Source: Escarpia spicata (taxonomy: Eukaryota; Annelida; Polychaeta; Sabellida; Siboglinidae). From it: a stretch of DNA of 64,000 nt. The stretch covers positions 36,020,311 to 36,084,310 of the forward strand of contig OZ023214.1 in the NCBI GenBank assembly GCA_963995525.1. The letters run 5' to 3'. This document shows positions 1-12,291 of the stretch, in pieces. Position 1 is the stretch's first letter, and every line of letters starts with the position of its first letter. The translations under genes were made by a program, and so were the position numbers. Below the pieces are notes generated by a model. It saw only the letters and a program-made list of their open reading frames with translations, did not search any database and was not told where the DNA came from.

Positions 1-466
1 ATCCAAATCTTTGTAGAAGTTACTTATGTATTCTTCTGAGTTCACGTACTTACACTATCTTCGGTTTGTAGCGTTTTGTTATGCGTAGAACAAGTTCTGC
101 TCATCTGGGGCTGATGCCATTGACCCGCATTATATTCTCTTTTCGTTTCTTGTTTATGAGAAAGCCTAGTCCTGCTTGGCCGTTGTTCGCCGTGGAATTG
201 TATAGTAGGTGGCCGCTTTGTAAGGCAGTGAAGCACACTTCTCTTCTTCGGACTTCTCCGACCCCTATCACGTCCCATACCAATCTGGTTTCCCTAAATT
301 CTTCCTCCAGTTCATGTATTTGTTCATCTTTTAGTAGTGTTCTTACGTTACAGGTTGCTATCTTCAGTCTACTTACCTTCTCTCGGCGGTTCTTCTTGAC
401 CCAGATATACTTAATATCCCCTGCACGCAGCCCTACATGACCAGAGCTGCCTTCCTGGTCATACAC
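1..466 (-). pseudogene. LINE endonuclease fragment (5' part)
   Basis: Leftward open frame of about 121 codons (466 to 101), continuing in a shifted frame to the window edge. It reads as the start of an APE-type endonuclease of a non-LTR retrotransposon: a KIATCNVRTL start motif, a Glu in the GVGEVRRRE context, then a G-H-L-L-Y-N-S segment and a GLGFLINKK strand. The frame changes near position 100, so it is a decayed copy. The family is not resolved; RTE-like and CR1-like endonucleases look alike here. Confidence 0.65.
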
Positions 467-599
467 GCTTTCGATGTGTTTAGGACTGGGGGCCTTGGCT
501 TTATTGTACTTTGCATGCTGGTGTTGTTGGCCTACACTTCCACGCTGGCCGGTGCGGGTTAAAAGGGGCAGGCAACGTAGGGTGAACGAAATTGCCCAA

Positions 600-689
600 G
601 TTTCGACATGTGGCTGTTTCGATACCGAACCGTCGACCGGTCAACAAAATAAAAATTCGACACTAACCACTCGGCCATTGCGTCCCACC

Positions 690-690
<1 letters not shown>
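600..690 (-). repeat. tRNA-like SINE head
   Basis: On the minus strand an A-box-like ATGGCCGAGTGGTTAG is followed about 45 bases later by a B-box-like GGTTCGGTATCG, the layout of a tRNA Leu/Ser-type internal pol III promoter. There is no full cloverleaf, so a degraded SINE head fits better than a functional tRNA gene. Confidence 0.35.
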
Positions 691-723
<33 letters not shown>

Positions 724-747
724 ATTTATATATATATGTATATATAT

Positions 748-782
<35 letters not shown>

Positions 783-798
783 CGTATATATGTATATA
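691..798. repeat. (TA)n microsatellite
   Basis: An alternating TA tract with a few interruptions that runs directly into a CT tract. Confidence 0.95.
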
Positions 799-814
799 TT
801 CCCCTACTGTCATA

Positions 815-1120
<306 letters not shown>

Positions 1121-2799
1121 ACCATCATGCGTGCACGCGTAAACACATTTGTAGCATTTGTAGTGATATGTTCTCAGCTGATTGTGCCACTGCCAAATAT
1201 GTCAGTTGAGATGTTTTTTGAAATATCCATATCGTGCGATGTTTATAACCATAGTCAATACAGCAGACCCGGGAGTCTACGGCGTAAACAATTACCGGAT
1301 TTGCTTTGTCGCTGCAAGTTGTAAATTTGTCACGCATAGTGCACGGCATGGCATGATAATAGTTGTTCATGCACAAAAACTGCTCCTGAATCGAAGTGGA
1401 CTAACTGGACCTTCGGCACGTCCCAGAGGGCGGCAGAAACCCGAAACAGATGGCGGGGGCTGCCAGGAAGTCATCATTGGTGCCCCAACGACCTCTTGAA
1501 CAGTTAGTCGGTGAATCGAAGGAAATACGAGAAACCAATAAATATTCCCGCCTACTCGTGCACATGTCAGGCACAACCAAAAATAAGGCGCGTCATAAAC
1601 GACGCTACACCTCAGCGCTTATTGATTAAGCCTCCGCAAGTTGGCGAACATGGTTCAATACAATATTTAACAAGATTGCCACCCAGAGCAAAAACAGATG
1701 ACAAACGAAATAATAATACTTTAAGCAGGCATTCATTCCTTGAACATTTATGTCGCATTACCGAACCTTTTTAGAAATTCATCTTCGTAGAGTGTTAGTT
1801 GTTTGCTTATTTGCAACAGTCCCGGGTTTAACAGTCTGTTGCATTAGGAACACGCGGACTAATCAATATTACTTGACATATCAACACGACATCGTTGTAA
1901 GATCGTCATTTCACATCACCGATGAGCAGGGGTATGATTTCCGCATCTTCCGCCGACTATCGCGTGTCTCATTGTGCGAATATGGACCACTGCAGTCAAT
2001 TACGAGACAGATGAATGAGGCGTCATCAGGATCAAGATCACGCTTTCTGTGACCAAGATCCTAATTGGTACGTGATCAACGTGGCTGGCTGTATTCGTAC
2101 TAACTACAACGACGCTGCTGTGTTACGCTGAGGGAGTCTGCAATAGGCTTTGTTTCGCTTACGTTAGATAAGCCCGCAATTGTCTAGCAGAGGTTTAAAT
2201 ATTGATAAAGCCAGTCTCGTTGACGGAACATGTTGGGTTCCAGAGGACGCCGCCGTAAGCGCCGCTAATGCCATCTAGCGGATAATGACAAACGTTTTGT
2301 ATCGTTTTGTCTTTGTTTTGGCGTCGTCAGGACTCGTGGATATCCACTTCTCTTTGTGTCGTTCAAAACTTGGATAAATACGTTTAATTTTGACTGTCCC
2401 AGTTCATTCACTTCTACACGTGACTACCTAGCAACGGACGGTGATCGAATTAGATAAATTAGCAACATGCCCATCCTCCAGATGGCGCTACATGCACGTA
2501 GACACAGAAGACGGTTTCCCGGAGTATCCGTAAATGACGTTTGTTATGACGTAAATTTATAAAGTGTTTCGCGTTGATGTTACCCAATACGTCCCCAACT
2601 GTTCGGCAGTGTTCGAGGGACATTCGCCAACAAATACACATGACGTCTGTCTAACGCACGGTACGAACCGTAAAACAGGCAAGAACACATAGACAACGAG
2701 GCATCTCGAAAACATAAAGGCGTCACTTTTCTCCCAAAAGTTTGGCGCCCGAAATGCAAACCATCTAGGAAGAAACGCGCACGCGCTCTCGCAATCATT

Positions 2800-2800
<1 letters not shown>
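1121..2800. other. intergenic, nothing recognised
   Basis: Unique-looking sequence. Short open frames in several phases show no recognisable motif or convincing exon signals. Confidence 0.6.
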
Positions 2801-2803
<3 letters not shown>

Positions 2804-2830
<27 letters not shown>

Positions 2831-2877
2831 GCGCGCGCACACACACGCACGCACACACACACACACACCACACACAC
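2804..2877. repeat. (AC)n microsatellite
   Basis: AC repeat interrupted by GCGCGCGC and CGCACGCA segments. Confidence 0.9.
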
Positions 2878-2982
2878 TATCTTAGTTAAGTTATAAGAAA
2901 CACACATTCGCATTTGTCTTATAGTGGCCTAATAGAAATGTGTTCGGACGGGGAAGATCGAAAGATGCAAACGGGTTGAACC

Positions 2983-3477
2983 CAGACTCCCCACGGTCGG
3001 TACGAACACAACCAATATAGACGTTTCACACCTGCTGGCTGGTATGACTCCTCCGGACGTCGCGCACTCCCCACGGTCGGTACGAACACAACCAATATAG
3101 ACGTTCCACACTTGCTGGCTGGTATGACTCGTCCGGACGTCGCGCACTTCCCACGGTCGGTACGAACACAACCAATATAGACGTTCCACACCTGCTGGCT
3201 GGTATGACTCCTCCGGACGTCGCGCACTCCCCACGGTCGGTACGAACACAACCAATATAGACGTTCCACACCTGCTGGCTGGTATGACTCCTCCGGACGT
3301 CGCGCACTCCCCACGGTCGGTACGAACACAACCAATATAGACGTTCCACACTTGCTGGCTGGTATGACTCGTCCGGACGTCGCGCACTCCCCACGGTCGA
3401 TACGAACACAACCAGTGTAGACGTTCCACACCTGCTGGCTGGTATGACTCCTCCGGACGTCGCACACTTCCCCGGTC
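2983..3477. repeat. 80-bp minisatellite, about 6 copies
   Basis: The phrase CCACGGTCGGTACGAACAC recurs at 2991, 3071, 3151, 3231, 3311 and 3391, giving an 80-bp period with only scattered substitutions. A truncated copy ends near 3477. Because 80 is not a multiple of 3, all three minus-strand phases are open and read as repetitive peptides, which explains the long overlapping frames here. Confidence 0.95.
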
Positions 3478-3825
3478 GCTTGGGACGATCGAACATGGGC
3501 AATCCTAACACATCAACAGGCAGTGTGGAAGAGACGACAACATGCACCGCCAGACGGAATAACCCCTGCCAAATCCCCGCCAGCAAGGTCTTCGAGATCG
3601 ATGACATATCAAATTTGTAGAGTGACATATATCCGGAACCATATAGGTCATGATGAGATTTTTTCCTTTAATTATTTGTGTATCTTATATCTTCCGGCAT
3701 TGAGTTCCAGGGTATCTGCCCGGACACCGAGAAATTAAGGCCCGTCAGATCAGCACGTCGAAGGTTGTAGGTAAGCAAGTATGTTGTCAGAAGATATAGG
3801 GGTGACTATCCGGGCTACTTTCTCT

Positions 3826-3903
3826 ATTGCGATACTATTGCGATAGCTTTATTACAATTGCTATACAGTTGCGATATTGTCATAGCTATTGCGACAATAT
3901 CGC
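3826..3903. repeat. imperfect inverted repeat of ATTGCGATA units
   Basis: ATTGCGATAGCT on the left and AGCTATTGCGACAAT on the right can pair imperfectly around an AT-rich centre. Short TTGCGATA units also repeat directly. Confidence 0.45.
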
Positions 3904-4116
3904 CATAGTAGGTATATGAATAGAGAAATAGCAACAAAACACTCCCAAACCATTACACGTGTGTGATAGAAAGACGTTGATTCACACTGGTGAATCCGTG
4001 AATGACGCTGCCGTGGTCGCCAACTGTTGATGGGTGGTCGATCAAATATGTAAAAATAAGAAATGTTGTTGAAAAGCTTGCTTACGACCAACACTTGAGT
4101 GAATCACACGTATGCG

Positions 4117-4126
4117 AACACATACA

Positions 4127-4182
<56 letters not shown>

Positions 4183-4226
4183 CCCGCACGCACGCACCCG
4201 CACGCACGCACGCGTACGCACGCACT
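4117..4226. repeat. (CACG)n microsatellite
   Basis: About 100 bases of CACG/CGCA tetranucleotide with a few CCG interruptions. Confidence 0.95.
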
Positions 4227-4229
4227 GTC

Positions 4230-6950
4230 ATTACGACACTATTAGGCTTATAAAATATTGAAAACGTGTTCCACTTCAGAAATACTATATGTGCTGCATC
4301 ATAATAGGTATTCTTATGGATATAGCTACTGACATCGATAAGACAGTGTCATTTCCCATTTCGCATAGGAACCATTATGGGAAAATTAAATACCATGAAA
4401 ATTATATATAACCAGTTATGAATTTTATCCTCGTATTGTGTGCATTATATCCCATAAATATAAACCAAAATGTCGTACATTTGCGTATGACTGATGTTCA
4501 CACCAAGTGAATGAACGAGAATTTTATTCGAAAACACCCAAGGGTCGTTCCGCTAAAAGCACAGCAGATCGTTTGCCTACACTGCCAATTGATTGGTCGA
4601 ACCATTCAATGAATTTTGTAGCAATTGCAATTCATGATTTCCCTCTCCAGTCTTTAGAACGAGAACGTCCCATGTTCCGTGTGTATCATCTTTCATTTCT
4701 TTTCCAGTGTAACGGGCCGAGAGTGATCCCGTGCTAGGAGCAGATATTTGCGTACTGCGCTTGTGCACTTGCAAGCACTGTTAAAACGTTTACTTGCAGG
4801 GGCGGATCTAGAGAGGGTAGTCTAGGTAGGGGGCCCAAAAACCTCAAATTGCATCCCCTTGATGCTAGCAGAAACGACTGGCGGCCGAACCAAATTCATA
4901 TTGGGTGAACGGAGCTTCAGAACGACTCCGTTATTTGAACTTGACATATAGAGATGGGTGGTCAGTGTGTGCTGTTGAAGAATTTCCGCCGGATCTTCAG
5001 CACCACTCGGCCGTAGTATGGTCGGATACTGACATCGGAAAACGGGGAAGGGGTGCTGTGACTAATTGTGTCTAGCCTGAAAAGAATTGCACGAACTTTT
5101 ACGTTTACATTTATACTATGTACCATAAAGTTTACATATTAAACTTAAATGCATTACTAGCACAAACCACTCTAGAAGCTACGCCTACTCCTAACACAGC
5201 CTTTGTTGCGACCTACTCCTGGCACGGGACAACTGTAGGCCCGTTACACCGGTTTAACTTCACGCAACGTATCTTTCATTTATTTCCTGTGTACTGACAC
5301 GCAACGTTGCCGTTGACCATCTGACGGATGAAAGGTTGTACCGTGCGGTGTGCGCATTTCACGAACAATACACGCGGGGATGCTTTAAGGTCCATCTGCA
5401 AATGTTTAGTTCGTCCTCGCAAGCCAGGGGCGGTAGGTGTACTACACTATCCCTGGCATGTATCCCACGCAATGTACGCCAGTACGCTAAATCGATACTA
5501 CTCCTTGGCACCTCTTGTTGTCCCCGTCCCGTGATTCCAGGAACCAGGTAAACTTCAAAGAGCCATTCCAGAAAAATGCCGCCGACCAGTAACAAGACAA
5601 AATGAATAACAATTACAGTTGCAGTCTGAGTTAAGCCACCATTTAAACTGTTTTTAAGGAAGTGTATGCAAACATGTGCGACATGGACAACAGTGTTGAG
5701 AGACTAGGGGTGAGACAAGCGTGAGAAAGAGTATTGGATGCTGTAAAGAGTATTTGAGTTGTTACGCCACAACGCCACAAATTCGTTGGGCATTTTACAA
5801 ATGCTACATGACAATAAACCGTCTGCTACTACTTACATGTTTGATCATAGTTGCTACCGCATAGGTCCCAGAGACACGTTGGCATTTGATGGTAGTCACT
5901 AAGTTATACTTTCGCAATTAATCTCCCAATTACTGGTCGCCACGTACGGTCAGCGGCAAAATAAACGTATGGCACGCGGATATTATGTTTCGTTTTTTGT
6001 GTCGTTTTACCTTAAAATTGCACATTATGTAAACACATTTATAGTTATATGGAGTCGAGGGAAGTGATATGTAGTGTACGTATAGCGCTTGTTGATTCAT
6101 AGGACATAAATGTATTGAAAAGATGGACGATCTCAGAATGTATTAAAAGCCAAATCAACGCGTACAGGCCTCAAAACACCAAGATCATAATTATTTGTGA
6201 AATCCACGTTTCGACAACTCGATGCGACAGGGATAATAACATTTTGTTGGCATCCCCTGGCTCGTGAGAATGTTTCAGTAGACATGGCAATGTAAAAAAG
6301 GTGTGCTGTGATTGTAGTTTGACTGATGTAGGCGATGTCTTGGTCGTGTTTTAATTTACTGCTATGCTCAATTCGGCCTGCGTTTGTCAATGAATGTATG
6401 TTCTAAGCCAATGAAGAATAGATACATGATCGCAGTTTACAGTTACATCCTATAGTACTTTATTAGACGACAACGGGTCGGGGGTAATTGGAGGCTGCCA
6501 TCTTTCAACTCGTCCAGTATGCTATTTTTGGAGCAGGACAATGAATTGCGGACAGGTAACGAATTTAAGAGAATCTGAAGCCGGGGAGCGTGGTCGTAAA
6601 CCTAAACGTTACTACGGCAGGATGCAGCGTCAACCGTTGACAAAGGGCTTACTGTCGTGTCATATATCAGCTAAACAATTCACATTAGCTTAACTCCAGA
6701 GCTTGATATATTTTATCAACGTGGACATATATTTGAGTTACGTCCTGGTTTACGGTACACGAATAGAGTGCCAATGATGTTTAGACGATCACCACTTTCA
6801 GTAAATTGTTGGCACTCTAACAAATGAACAATACATTATGAACAGAAAACAGGAAGCGTGTGCAGACTGCGACACTTATGGTAAACACAGACTATCATTG
6901 ATTTTGTATTTGGTAATTGACAGCCTATACACGTTTCAGTGAAGCAAGGA
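4230..6950. other. intergenic, nothing recognised
   Basis: No open frame with a recognisable domain and no clear repeat family. Frames of 65-85 codons at 4507, 5328 and 6133 look like chance. Confidence 0.55.
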
Positions 6951-6954
6951 TTTA

Positions 6955-7260
6955 TGTGGAGCGCAGTGGCCCAGTGGCTAGAGCATCACAGAGAACCCGG
7001 TTTCGAATTATGTGCTGCCATGTCGATCTTCGGACAGATTTGTTCACTCTACGTTGCTCCAGTTCACACAGCTTTCCGAATGAGTGTCTAGCTGTAGACA
7101 ATGGTGGCTATTTGTGTGCGCATTGTCTTCGCGCAGTATACGCAGCTTAGATGAATGCTTCCCAGAGAAGTCGAAATGGTGTTGATGGAACAGGTCTTGC
7201 AGGGAGGAAAGTGTAAAGGGCTTTAAACAGTACTAACGACTGGGCACATGCCTCATTACT
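6955..7260 (+). repeat. tRNA-derived SINE, copy 1
   Basis: The head has an A box (TGGCCCAGTGGC at 6967) and a B box (GGTTTCGAATTA at 6999). The body contains CGTTGCTCCAGTTCACACAG and the tail contains GGCTTTAAACAGTACTAACG. The same order of blocks recurs at 15549-15840, and the 3' half recurs at 19243-19400, so this is a dispersed family. RNA polymerase III transcription is inferred from the boxes. Confidence 0.7.
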
Positions 7261-7429
7261 TATTAGCGGGAACATCACTATATCAGTTGTTTGCCTTCTT
7301 CATCCCACTTGCAGATAGGGAAACCAGGCCGGTCGCATCGAAGTGCTAGGAACTTGCGATTAGGGTCGGTTGTAACAGCTGTGTTTACAATTTCAATGTC
7401 TTATTTACGTTTACCCAAAACTAAACTAT

Positions 7430-7710
7430 GTGACCAAACAACTAGCATTAGAGAATATAATAAAGAAGAGAAAATGGAGGAGGAAAGGACACACACTCAG
7501 GAAAACCTACTGCAACAAACATCACACGATGCAATTACATGGAACCCCCAGGGAAGAAAAGAAGGGGAAGGCTGAGAAATACCTGGCAGAGACACACCGA
7601 AAGCGAAATATAGCAGATGGGGTACATCGGGAGAAAAATTGCGAAAATTACATAAAACCGACAACAATGGGGACCATGCCCAGCAAGCAAACAAGCCTAA
7701 GTAAGTAAAT
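7430..7710 (+). pseudogene. LINE reverse transcriptase C-terminal tail
   Basis: The open frame reads KKRKWRRKGHTLRK and then TPREEKKGKAEKYLAETHR. This resembles the post-RT tail of RTE-like LINEs (KRKWRWIGHTLRK, WNPQGKRxRGRP, TWRRD). Upstream RT sequence is missing, so this is a 3' fragment. It lies about 70 bases before another LINE copy in the same orientation. Confidence 0.6.
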
Positions 7711-7778
7711 AATATTTAAAAACGAGGAACAGATGAGGTCGGTTTAAATATGATTCCTAACGTTACTCAATTTGGAAT

Positions 7779-9260
7779 TTGCCTGTCTGTCTCTTAGCAT
7801 TACTCGTTAGCTGGGACGCGATCAATTCCAGAATGATTACTGCCAAATTCATGACAAGAAAGAAGAATATAACGATTAACGTGATACAGTGCTATACTCC
7901 CACAAACGATGCGGACGAGGAAAGGAAAGATGACTTCTACAACAGACTGCACAATGTACTTGAAGAACAAGGGCTGAAGGACGTACCATTCTGATGGGCG
8001 ACTTCAACGCAAAGATGGGAGATAACAACACAGGTTATGAGCATGCCATGGGCAAGCATGGATTAGGACATATGAATGAAAATGGAGAACAGTTCGCAGA
8101 TCTATGTACCATGGACTGCCTGGTCATAGGAGGAAGTGTCTTCCCACATAAAGACATTCACAAGGCAACCTGGGGATCACCTAACCATATTACTGATAAT
8201 CAAATAGACCATGTGTGTGTTGGACAGAAGTCCAGACGGTCGCTGCAGGATGTGAGAGTGAAGAGAGGGGCTGACGCTGCTTGTGATCACCAACCTGGTG
8301 GTGACAACACTCAAGCTTCATCTTAAGAGGCACACAGCACAGGGCAGCAGCACAAGAACACGTTACAACATAGATCTACAGAAGGACAAGGGAACGACAG
8401 AAAAGTACCGGATCAGCCTCTCGAACAGATACCAGGAGCTACAAGAATTATATGATAGCAACACTGAACTAGAACCGTAGTGGCAACAAGCAAAGAAGAT
8501 GTGGACTGGTGGTTGTGAAGAGACGGTAGGCAGAAAGAAAACAAAGCACAAAGACTGGATGACAGCCGACACATTACTCAAGCTACAAGTTCGAAAGGAA
8601 AATAAGGCGATACTGAACAGCAGAAAAACTAGAGCAACAAAAGCAGAAGCCCAAGCACAGTACATACAAGCTTAGAAGGAGGTACAGAAGAGCATCAGAA
8701 AAGACAAGAGAAGCATGGTGGACAACCTGAAGGACAACCTTTCAACACAGGCAGAGGAGGCAGCAGCAAAAAGAAGAAACATGAAAGATATATAGGGAAT
8801 ATAACACAACAAAGAAGTTGGCAGGCACGTATCAACCAAGGGATAAACCAACTAAAGACAAGCAAGGAAAAGCCCTCACCACGGTTGACAACCAACTAAA
8901 GAGATGAGTGGAGCACTTCACAGAACTATTAAACCGACACACTCAAGAAGATCCCCAGGTCATCCCCCTAGCATAGACAGTTCTACCCGTAAACTGTGAT
9001 AAACCTAGCAGAACAGAAATCAAGAACGCTATCAAGAAACTGAAGAACGGAAAAGCAGCAGGGCCGGATTAAATACCAGCAGAGGAGATAAAGGCAGATA
9101 TTAACATATCCACGGAAATTCTGCACTGCCTCGTATAGAAAGTCTGGGAAGACGAAAGAGTTCCAGGGGAATGGATAAAGGGACTCGTAGTCAAGCTCCC
9201 CAAGAAAGGAGATATCAGAGAATGCAAGAATATACTATAGAGGAATAATGTTACTATCAA
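7779..9260 (+). pseudogene. LINE (RTE-like) endonuclease-RT copy, broken
   Basis: Two adjacent frames (7779-7994 and 7994-8326) carry the C-terminal half of an APE endonuclease: a NVIQCYTPTND strand, the MGDFNAKMGDN active-site loop, a KATWGSPNHITDNQIDHV segment and a final CDH-like stretch. Downstream, interrupted frames to about 9260 read as linker and RT start, with KKLKNGKAAGPD, then WEDERVPGEW and KLPKKGD. Several in-frame stops and frameshifts show it is dead. The RT catalytic core is absent. Confidence 0.75.
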
Positions 9261-9289
9261 TCCCGGGAAAAGTGCTGAACAGACATGTT

Positions 9290-9680
9290 GGTTAGTTGAG
9301 TTTGCTTATCCATTTCTGGACGTTGCAGCCTTAATGGATTGTCTATAGACAGCTCTTTCATTTGCCAGTTTCCCAACTCGCCAGACGTCTGCTCCCATCC
9401 ATTCATCTATGTCCTTCTCTTATTGTCTGCTAGGGTTTGCTCTGCTTTTGCCTTCCACTCTTCCTTCCATTATTAGTCTCTCTAGAGATTGATGCCGTTT
9501 CACATGGCCGAAATAACTTAGTTTCTGTTTCTTTACAAAGTTCAGTGTTCAGACCACGAAACTCGTAATAATTTTCTGTAACACTTGTTTTCAAATGCAT
9601 TAATACGTTTAATAATGTTCTTATTAAGAGTCCAGGTTTCGCATCCGAACGTAGCAGTTGTAATATACACATAGACATGT
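9290..9680 (-). pseudogene. LINE RT C-terminal tail, minus strand
   Basis: On the minus strand the frame 9678-9430 reads LIRTLLNVLMHLKTSV and later LFRPCETASISRET, resembling the tail of RTE-type LINEs (short thumb helix, then a FGHVxRxxS-like motif). It abuts the 3' edge of the plus-strand LINE, so two fragments lie tail to tail. Confidence 0.5.
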
Positions 9681-9886
9681 AAATACGATTAATTCAAAAT
9701 ATTAAAAGGACCAGAATTTGTAGTGAACTAGTAACAATATCATGTACACTAAGACAATTGACAAGAATGACTTGAATTATTTTCACTTGACGTTAACGTG
9801 GAATAACATTATATTTTGCAGAAGTACTAATGCAACAAAACTATCATTCTTTGAAAATAATAATTTTACGTTTATTTTTGTTTCAG

Positions 9887-9938
9887 AGTCGTAGTCTGGA
9901 ACGATGGAAGTCACCCTACTTAAAAGATGATTATCCTG
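9887..9938 (+). CDS. putative exon a of an unrecognised host gene
   Basis: The acceptor TTTGTTTCAG precedes a 52-base exon coding SRSLERWKSPYLKDDYP, and the donor GTAAAA follows. The leftover G combines in phase with the next acceptor at 10384. There is no domain match, and upstream exons were not found. Confidence 0.35.
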
Positions 9939-10383
9939 GTAAAATTTTCCAAATTAGTTTTTTTAATGATATGTTGGCAATATGCTAATCTTTTCATTTT
10001 TAGCAGACCATAATGTGTAAATCAGAAACATGTTTATTGTTACTTTGTTGTTGTTGTTCTCCTCTTGTTTCCCTGTTTGTCAGCTGGTCTTGATATTGAT
10101 CCTTGCTCAATTTAAAAACAAATATTAAGTTAGTAATTTTTAATATGAATATAGTTTCTTGGCTTACGTCATAATTTCATTTCTGGAAAATTTTTCTTTT
10201 AAACATTAAAACATATGTGTATGACTAAGGCAATTTTCTTGAATTTGGAACAAAGGTCTTACTCAAGAAATATAAATTTAGAGAAACATGTACTTAATAC
10301 TGCAATTCAGTTATTGATTTGATATAGTATTCTTACTGATAAATACATATTTGTTTCATTTCATATATATTATTTTTTTTCAG

Positions 10384-10949
10384 AATTTTTTACAGACAAC
10401 AGCCAATCGCACCGTAGATACGAAACACGTCGATCTGTACTGAGGGGTCACCTCTCCCCAGCTAGCTTGCTGAAGGATTCCAAACGCACCCAGTTCTTGG
10501 ACAGCACCCACGGTGTTTACAGCCGAAGGGTTGGGGCATACACAGTCAGAACATATACTGTGATTGACCATAAGACAGCCATTTTGCCAGAAGCAGGAAT
10601 GCCAAGATCAGAGAAGGAGGAAGGAAGACATACACCCCTCTCTGACATCGGATACAAACGGGGATACCAATTTGCAAGCGGCGACACTTGTGACATCAAC
10701 GATGATGTCGCTGAGAGACATTTGTCAGCACGGAGTGAAAGTGCAAAGGTCGTCACATCGACGAACGGAGATAAGGAAAATAGAAAGGTCACGGGGGAGA
10801 GACCAATGAGGAAAAGGTGGAGCAAGACTGGATTGCGTGAAACCATGGCAACCGATGATGATGTCACGAGTTCTACGAGTTCGAGCAGTGGCTCAAGAAG
10901 TGTAAAATCCGACAGCAAAACTGCCAAATACATCACAACCAAGAGGTGA
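10384..10949 (+). CDS. putative exon b of an unrecognised host gene
   Basis: A poly-T tract ending in TTTTTTTTCAG precedes an open frame of about 188 codons that begins EFFTDNSQSHRR, in phase with the exon at 9887-9938. It is hydrophilic, charged and rich in Ser, Lys and Arg, with a Ser-rich stretch (TSSTSSSSGSRS) near the end, so it is probably disordered. It either stops at 10947-10949 or splices at the AGT|GTAAAA donor at 10901/10902, which leaves phase 0 and would join the exon at 11464. I do not recognise the family. Minus-strand readings of the same interval look like shadows. Confidence 0.4.
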
Positions 10950-11463
10950 AGAAAACAAGTAACTGTGTGTTTATAATTGAAAAATATGTGAAAACCACAT
11001 TAGTCTGTCTTCTCTTCTGTCAGATATTAAATGTTAGGTTACCTTGGAGCCTCATTGATCAGAACACTTTGGTCCCCAATGTGTGCACTTGTGTATGCGT
11101 GTGTGAGTGTTTGTGGCCACACTAACCAGTTTTCCGTGTAAATAAATCATTCAAATAACTAGGTATCTTAGCATCCCAGGAAATGATGAATTAATGCCAA
11201 GGTTTCCAGTTTAGTATGGTTCCACTGTATTGATTAAGTTAATAATCAAAATACTTTAGACAGTCCTTCTGTGTGAACTATATGCACTAACACGAGCTGT
11301 GTGGAATCACTGAAGTAAAACAAACAAATCAGCAATATACTGTTTGTTTTATACATTTTCTGAAACATTCATGTTAGTACTGCCAACCTTGATATCTCAT
11401 CTTGTTTCACGCACTCACATACAAACTCATCCAGCAACGTACTTTGATTTCCCGACAGGACAG

Positions 11464-11808
11464 TCGTCTGAAAACTCCCTAGTCGGCGAAGTCACAGATT
11501 CAGTGGCTTCACCTGTTGCCAAAACAGAGCAGGTTGCACAGCACTCGATTGGTGACGATTTTCGGAACTTTTTCGGCATGGATCCAAATCAAAGTCGAAA
11601 CAAACGTGGTCAAAGCAGAGGTCAAAGGGTCAAGGAGACAGGGACGTTGAGGAACCCTATGAGAAGATCAAACAGAGGTGTTTGGAAGAGGGGTGCCTTT
11701 GGAAAGATCCTAGCTTCCCGGCCTGTGATGAATCCATTTACTTCCAGGAGAAACCGTCTGTCACTGTGGCCGGTGGAATGGAAACGTCAAATGCGAGATA
11801 AATGCTAA
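11464..11808 (+). CDS. putative last exon c of the same unrecognised gene
   Basis: After the acceptor GACAGGACAG an open frame of about 114 codons runs to the stop at 11806-11808. The start is acidic and serine-rich (SSENSLVGEVTDSV) and the end is strongly basic (RNKRGQSRGQR, RRSNRGVWKRG). Phase 0 matches the proposed donor at 10901/10902. It could be an intrinsically disordered nucleic-acid-binding tail, but that is composition only. Confidence 0.3.
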   Translation, partial: SSENSLVGEVTDSVASPVAKTEQVAQHSIGDDFRNFFGMDPNQSRNKRGQSRGQRVKETGTLRNPMRRSNRGVWKRGAFGKILASRPVMNPFTSRRNRLSLWPVEWKRQMRDKC

Positions 11809-12291
11809 AATACAGTGCACTCTGGACAAGTCGAACCTGCAGGGACCCATGGAAATATTTCTACTTATCCATAGTTCCACTTATCAGGATCTATGTAGTT
11901 TTGTTTTGTATGTTGTTGTCTTTGCACAAAGTCTGTTTTGTTCTGATCCACACTAAAATACGCACAAATAATGCAGTGCAGTAAAAGTAGATGTGAAAGA
12001 GTAACTAATCTTACAAAATAACTACCAATATGGAAATATAATTTTATATATGTGTTGGCCGAAGGAATGTCAATGTTTAGTAGTAGAGTTTAATGAAATT
12101 CGAATTAACAGAATAAAAGAAACATGAATGTACTTATCTGAAACATCAACTTAAGAGAAATCAACTGATGCAGATTTGTACCATATGAGATACAAAGACA
12201 GTCGGGACTGAGGAAAAATGGTAAACTTTAGCAAAAATTGATTGAACCGAGTTCGAGTTATGTGGAATGCACTGTATCTTTGTGTAGATAT

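Noticed and set aside
600..690. Functional tRNA gene
   Set aside because: A- and B-box-like motifs are present but no acceptor stem or full cloverleaf; a SINE head fits better.
2919..3628. Three overlapping minus-strand open frames of 178-200 codons
   Set aside because: They are the 80-bp minisatellite read in all three phases; the peptides are the repeat, with no start context or domain.
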